Source: Pseudomonadota bacterium
GTDB lineage: Bacteria; Myxococcota; Bradymonadia; UBA4248
DNA length: 9,443 nucleotides
NCBI GenBank assembly: GCA_017613855.1
Contig: JAGACY010000439.1
Span: forward strand, 1-9,443
Direction of reading: 5' to 3'
Shown: one piece after another, positions 6,212 to 9,443 of the stretch
Layout of the letters: every line of letters starts with the position of its first letter
How positions within the stretch are numbered: the first letter of the stretch is position 1
Program-made: the position numbers and the translations under genes
The notes under the pieces: model-generated
What the model was told of the DNA's origin: nothing
The model's input: only the letters and a program-made list of their open reading frames with translations
Databases searched by the model: none

Positions 6212-9118
6212 TTAGCCCCTTACAAAAGATTGTGTCATGGTAACCGCTGACCCCGTGAATGGAGCGAATTTCCAGCGATCGCGTTTACCTTCGAGGCATT
6301 TGTTAAAGCTCTCTGGAACATCTTCGAGCACTTTAAAATCAGAGACATTGCCTTCTGGCTGTACAGTGAGGCGCAACCTTACCTTTTCTACATTGAGGTT
6401 GCCGGTTTTAGCTTCGCGCCTGAAGCATTCGCCGACAGTCACCGAAACCATTTTAAGACCGATTTTAAAAGCATCACGGGAAGTATTACCAATCGAATAC
6501 TTCGATCCTTGAACGGCATCTGTATTAGCAAAATCATCGCCCTTTTGCAAAACGACATTGGCACGACCATCCTGTTTAACGACGGCAGGTTCGGTCGGTA
6601 CATCCGTCGTTTCATCCTGAGCGCCATAGAGTGCATCCATGGCTTTCTGAGTCCCGGAAGGAGCTGCTTGGCCTGAATTACCGGAATTGCGGGAACGACG
6701 GGAACGTTGTTCCGGAGTAGGTTCTGCCTCAATAATCTCAAATTCATCATTGGGAACGAACTCATCCAACTCATCACTTGTAATAGCACGGCCCCCCGTC
6801 TGGTTAAACGTCGGCTGATTGAGGGTTACGGTATCATCCTTCTTTTCATCTTTAACGATGCTGTCATAAGTAATGGCGCCTACCACAATCAAAATGAGAA
6901 CGACAACAGCTGCAATGAGTAACCAGCTTTTACGGCTTTCTTTTTTCTGCACCTTCATGAGATGCTCAAGCTGAATGAGTTGTGAAGCCTCACTCACACT
7001 TGCTTCTTCTGCAAGATTCTTTTCCTGCGCTTCAGACTCTTTGAACAGGTCGGCAAAACGGGCTTCCAAATCATCCAGCTGATGACGGGAAACCTTTGCC
7101 TTAGCTACACTGTCATCATTCTGTGTATCCAATCCGATATCGCCGGCAGAAACAAGTCCCTCTGCATTCGATAAGACTTCCGCCTCTGTCACCCGCGTTG
7201 ACTCATCCAAATCGATGGCTGCGATTTCAGCGGACTGCTCTTTAACGGCATCTTCTGAGGTGACCGTTTCTGACACCGTAGATTGATGAACCATCGAAAG
7301 CATTTCTGAAGCAGAGACAAGTTTTTGAGCGCCATCACCCTGTTCAGAATCCTTCTCCGTCTCAACATTCAAAGCCTCAGGCAGGATTGAATTATCATCT
7401 TCCAAAGAGATATCCGCGAGGCTTTTATCATTTTCATCCTCCTGCGAGGACTCAGTCGTAGCAATCAAAACCTCCGGTGCCTGCACCAAATCTGCAGGAA
7501 CAGTCACATCATTATGAGAAGATTCCTTCAATTTGGTTTTGTCACCTACTGTGCTCCGAGGTTCCCTCAATAAAGGAACTGAACTAATGAGAGAGACATC
7601 ATCATCAAGATCGATATCAGCGAGCTCCGTATCAGAAGTGGCCCCCTTCGCATTTGTTGAAGAAGCATCCCATGGAAACGCCGAAATCTCCAAAGACTGA
7701 TCATCCTCAAGTTCGATACATCCCAAATCCACACTTGGCAATGCAGATTCATCGCTTTCAGAAGCGGATGCTTCTGAAGTAGACGGCTTTTGACTTGCAG
7801 ACGAAGATTCTTGTTTGGAATCCTCAGAAGTTCCTCCCTCCACAGGAGCGGGGACATGCTCAAGTTTATCGGCTTCTTTTGAAATGGCCGGTAAATCCGC
7901 AGCTTTTACATTTACAGTGGAATTATCTGTACCTTCTTTCTGGCCTGAACTTTCCTCTTCGGATGATTTTTTGCTTAATTCAGCCGCGGCATTGAGCACC
8001 GGTTTGGCCATCTGGGGAGCCGCTTTAATAGGTTCCGTCTGAACTGATTTTAAAGTGCTCGATGACGCCATATTGCGCAAACCGGCAAACCTGGGAATTC
8101 CAGACGGTCTGGGCAATTTGGAGTCTTCTAATTTTTCATCCTTGGAAGCTGATTCATCCTTACGGATATTGGACAATAAAGAAGAAATATTCGGAGAAGG
8201 ATTCGCCGAACTTGCAAATGCAGTGGCTTTATTATCCTTTGTTTCTTTAGATTCCTTTGGTTTTGACAACGCAGAAATATTCGAAAGAGATGGAAACGGC
8301 TTCGCCATTTCCGGAGCAGCCCCATCTTTACTTTCAGCCTTAATGGAAGGAGAAATCACATCCAAAGACTGGAAAGATAAGAAAGGCATCGGGCCTCGCA
8401 CACGCGTCTTATCCGAAGCATCTTCCTCTTCTTCTGCATTATTGGAAAACTCATCCACAACGGAAAAACCGGGATTTGTGGGGGCATCGCTGTTTGGGTT
8501 TGCTGATTCATCCTCAACACCAGCCAGCTTAGCCAATGATGCACGCTGACGATCAGAAAGCAGACCATTCGAACTTTGAAGCCTTTGTTTCAACCCGGGA
8601 AGATCCGGAGAGGACTTGGGTTTTCCGATTTCAAAGTTTCCGCTGCTCGTCGATTTAGTTCCCGTAAAAAGAGGCGGCAAGTTTGAATCACTCTTCTTAA
8701 CTGGTTTTACGGGAGGAGGAGGTGGTGGAGGCATCAGCAATGCACTTGCAAAAGGTTCCACTTCAAGCACAGGCTTCCATTCGGAAAAACTTTTGCGCCA
8801 AATATAGCATTGCTCCAACTTTGACGCCATTTTATCCGTCAAAAGCCGATTCTTTAACTCAATCTCTGTAAACGGACCGATGCTTTCCCCATCGATAGAA
8901 TAATACCACGAAGGAGATTCACTCTGGACACGGCTTGGCGTATTCACACCGCTTTTTTGCCATTTTCCCAGGGTGCTGTTCGACGGATTATCTGCTTTTT
9001 CTACACGCGTAGTAATGACATGACCACATTTCTGACATGTCAGACGAAGAACATTTTTGACGATCTTATCATCAGGTACAATATATGTGGTTTGGCACTG
9101 TTCACAAACGATGCGCAT
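6212..9118 (-). CDS. GltJ/AgmX-like envelope protein: zinc ribbon, GYF_2, single TM helix, AgmX/PglI C-terminal domain (968 aa)
   Basis: Numbered from ATG at 9118. Residues 2-40 are an MJ0042-type zinc ribbon (CxxC at Cys5/Cys8 and Cys28/Cys31). Residues 69-125 are a GYF_2 domain (WYYSIDG..IGPFT..EL, closing IWRKSF.EWKPV). Seven prolines follow at 130-136. Residues about 140-725 are low-complexity, rich in Ser, Glu and Asp, with a repeated acidic motif. One membrane helix at about 732-755 (basic flank KSRKSW) puts the N-terminus in the cytoplasm and about 210 residues in the periplasm. The last 85 or so residues fit the AgmX/PglI C-terminal (TonB-C-like) domain, with Cys898 and Cys941 and RWKFAPF. 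In Myxococcus, GltJ (AgmX) uses this plan to couple the cytoplasmic MglA switch and motor to the envelope complex; here that role is inferred. A TTG at 9133 just after a stop would add five residues but has no ribosome site; family members usually start right before the zinc ribbon, so I chose the ATG. A paralogue with another secretion or polarity role is possible. Confidence 0.8.
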   Translation of the reverse strand: MRIVCEQCQTTYIVPDDKIVKNVLRLTCQKCGHVITTRVEKADNPSNSTLGKWQKSGVNTPSRVQSESPSWYYSIDGESIGPFTEIELKNRLLTDKMASKLEQCYIWRKSFSEWKPVLEVEPFASALLMPPPPPPPVKPVKKSDSNLPPLFTGTKSTSSGNFEIGKPKSSPDLPGLKQRLQSSNGLLSDRQRASLAKLAGVEDESANPNSDAPTNPGFSVVDEFSNNAEEEEDASDKTRVRGPMPFLSFQSLDVISPSIKAESKDGAAPEMAKPFPSLSNISALSKPKESKETKDNKATAFASSANPSPNISSLLSNIRKDESASKDEKLEDSKLPRPSGIPRFAGLRNMASSSTLKSVQTEPIKAAPQMAKPVLNAAAELSKKSSEEESSGQKEGTDNSTVNVKAADLPAISKEADKLEHVPAPVEGGTSEDSKQESSSASQKPSTSEASASESDESALPSVDLGCIELEDDQSLEISAFPWDASSTNAKGATSDTELADIDLDDDVSLISSVPLLREPRSTVGDKTKLKESSHNDVTVPADLVQAPEVLIATTESSQEDENDKSLADISLEDDNSILPEALNVETEKDSEQGDGAQKLVSASEMLSMVHQSTVSETVTSEDAVKEQSAEIAAIDLDESTRVTEAEVLSNAEGLVSAGDIGLDTQNDDSVAKAKVSRHQLDDLEARFADLFKESEAQEKNLAEEASVSEASQLIQLEHLMKVQKKESRKSWLLIAAVVVLILIVVGAITYDSIVKDEKKDDTVTLNQPTFNQTGGRAITSDELDEFVPNDEFEIIEAEPTPEQRSRRSRNSGNSGQAAPSGTQKAMDALYGAQDETTDVPTEPAVVKQDGRANVVLQKGDDFANTDAVQGSKYSIGNTSRDAFKIGLKMVSVTVGECFRREAKTGNLNVEKVRLRLTVQPEGNVSDFKVLEDVPESFNKCLEGKRDRWKFAPFTGSAVTMTQSFVRG

Positions 9119-9180
9119 GAACTTCTCGCTCAATCATGGCCGGCACACACTGCGGCCTAAATAAATAAACACCCCCATAT

Positions 9181-9210
9181 AAGTTTATATCACACATTGC
9201 GCATAAACTT
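9181..9210. promoter_or_regulatory. Inverted repeat overlapping the promoter (possible operator)
   Basis: AAGTTTAT (9181-9188) and ATAAACTT (9203-9210) are perfect inverted copies separated by 14 bases. One arm covers most of the -10 box and the other touches the -35 box, the usual position of a repressor site. The binding protein cannot be named. Confidence 0.4.
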
Positions 9211-9213
9211 CAA
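9184..9213 (-). promoter_or_regulatory. Sigma70-like promoter of the GltJ/AgmX-like gene
   Basis: On the minus strand, TTGAAG (plus 9208-9213) is followed after 18 bases by TATAAA (plus 9184-9189), matching the consensus boxes at 4 and 5 of 6 positions. Transcription would begin near 9177, leaving a leader of about 59 bases before ATG at 9118. Confidence 0.5.
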
Positions 9214-9300
9214 TTTGATAAAACACCCCCAAAGTAAATTGTGGCAACGATTCTCACTTTGTTAATTAGTATTTAATAACATTTTGATAATCTTATGCAA

Positions 9301-9379
9301 ATGCGCGCTTTTGGCCCTTCAGGCCAATACGCACGCCATGCGCGTGGCTATTTGCTGATAGCAAATACGCCACGCGTAT
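9301..9379. repeat. Second pair of abutting bulged-C hairpins
   Basis: Hairpin 3 (9301-9339): ATGCGCGC, TTTTGGCC, loop CTTCA, GGCCAATA, unpaired C9330, then GCACGC, a bulged C9337 and AT; one C-A and one T-T mismatch. Hairpin 4 (9338-9379): CGCGTGGC, TATTTGCT, loop GAT, AGCAAATA, unpaired C9368, GCCACGCG, with the stem extended outward by ATG/TAT (one G-T wobble) to 19 pairs. The two share bases 9338-9339. Arm lengths and the place of the unpaired C match the pair at 2695-2764, though the arm sequences differ. The pair is intergenic and could lie near the 3' end of a minus-strand gene outside the window, or be a REP-like mobile repeat. Confidence 0.65.
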
Positions 9380-9443
9380 ATATTTTGTGAATTGCCCCTC
9401 CCCAAAAACATCAAAACGGATGTCATTGATATAATTATCACGC

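Larger units (their letters stand above)
9167..9231. repeat. Direct repeats flanking the promoter
   Basis: AAACACCCCCA occurs at 9167-9177 and 9221-9231, 54 bases apart, close to five helical turns. One copy lies at the expected transcription start and the other just upstream of the -35 box. They could be paired sites for a regulator; the protein is unknown. Confidence 0.45.
9119..9443. other. Non-coding region upstream of the GltJ/AgmX-like gene
   Basis: The 325 bases hold a sigma70-like promoter with an overlapping inverted repeat (9181-9213), two copies of an 11-base direct repeat around it, an AT-rich stretch (9232-9300) in which I see nothing definite, and the second bulged-C hairpin pair (9301-9379). 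From 9380 to 9443 there is only an AT-rich segment and a weak 5-bp hairpin (9408-9423) followed on the minus strand by five Ts, which might end a gene beyond the right edge. No start codon with a ribosome site is evident on the plus strand. Confidence 0.6.

Noticed and set aside
9119..9133. TTG at 9133 as the start of the GltJ/AgmX-like gene
   Set aside because: It follows an in-frame stop directly and has no Shine-Dalgarno sequence. ATG at 9118 has GAG 6 bases upstream and begins just before the zinc ribbon, as family members do.
9404..9423. Possible minus-strand terminator for a gene beyond the right edge
   Set aside because: The stem is only 5 bp (ACATC/GATGT) and A+T-rich; with five Ts after it this is too weak to call without seeing the gene it would end.

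Overview
The window reads as part of a myxobacteria-like (Myxococcota) genome with moderate to low GC. Two things point there. First, a 968-residue protein has the layout zinc ribbon, GYF_2, proline run, long acidic linker, one membrane helix and an AgmX/PglI-type C-terminal domain, which is the plan of the GltJ/AgmX gliding and surface-motility proteins of Myxococcus. Second, there are two very cysteine-rich lipoproteins with Stig1-like repeats, a style common in Myxococcota. The base composition is lower in GC than cultured soil myxobacteria, so an uncultured or host-associated lineage is possible; this is inference. No rRNA, tRNA, CRISPR array, transposase or phage gene was seen.

All four genes lie on the minus strand. 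Reading in the direction of transcription from the right edge: bases 9119-9443 are non-coding and hold a pair of abutting hairpins, then a sigma70-like promoter overlapped by an inverted repeat and flanked by direct repeats. Next come the GltJ/AgmX-like gene (9118 to 6212) and, 62 bases on, a small secreted protein of unknown function (6149 to 5550), closed by a clear intrinsic terminator (5541-5510). After a 459-base non-coding stretch comes a 770-residue lipoprotein (5090 to 2778) with cysteine-rich modules and a C-terminal SH3-like domain. A second abutting hairpin pair (2764-2695) follows. Last is a paralogous lipoprotein starting at 2605, open for 868 codons and running off the left edge in the middle of an exact 120-base (40-residue) repeat array.

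The two halves are probably separate transcription units: an envelope-spanning motor-adaptor-like protein with a small exported partner, and two outer-membrane or surface lipoproteins that share an unclassified N-terminal domain. All four products are predicted to be in or exported to the cell envelope, so an envelope or surface theme is reasonable, but no functional link between the halves is shown by the sequence.

The most unusual structure is the hairpin family. Four hairpins in two intergenic places have different stem sequences but the same plan: an outer stem of about 8 bp, one unpaired C on the 3' side, then an inner stem of 7-8 bp whose 3' arm ends in ATA just before that C. The stems keep pairing while their sequences differ, which suggests a selected structural element.
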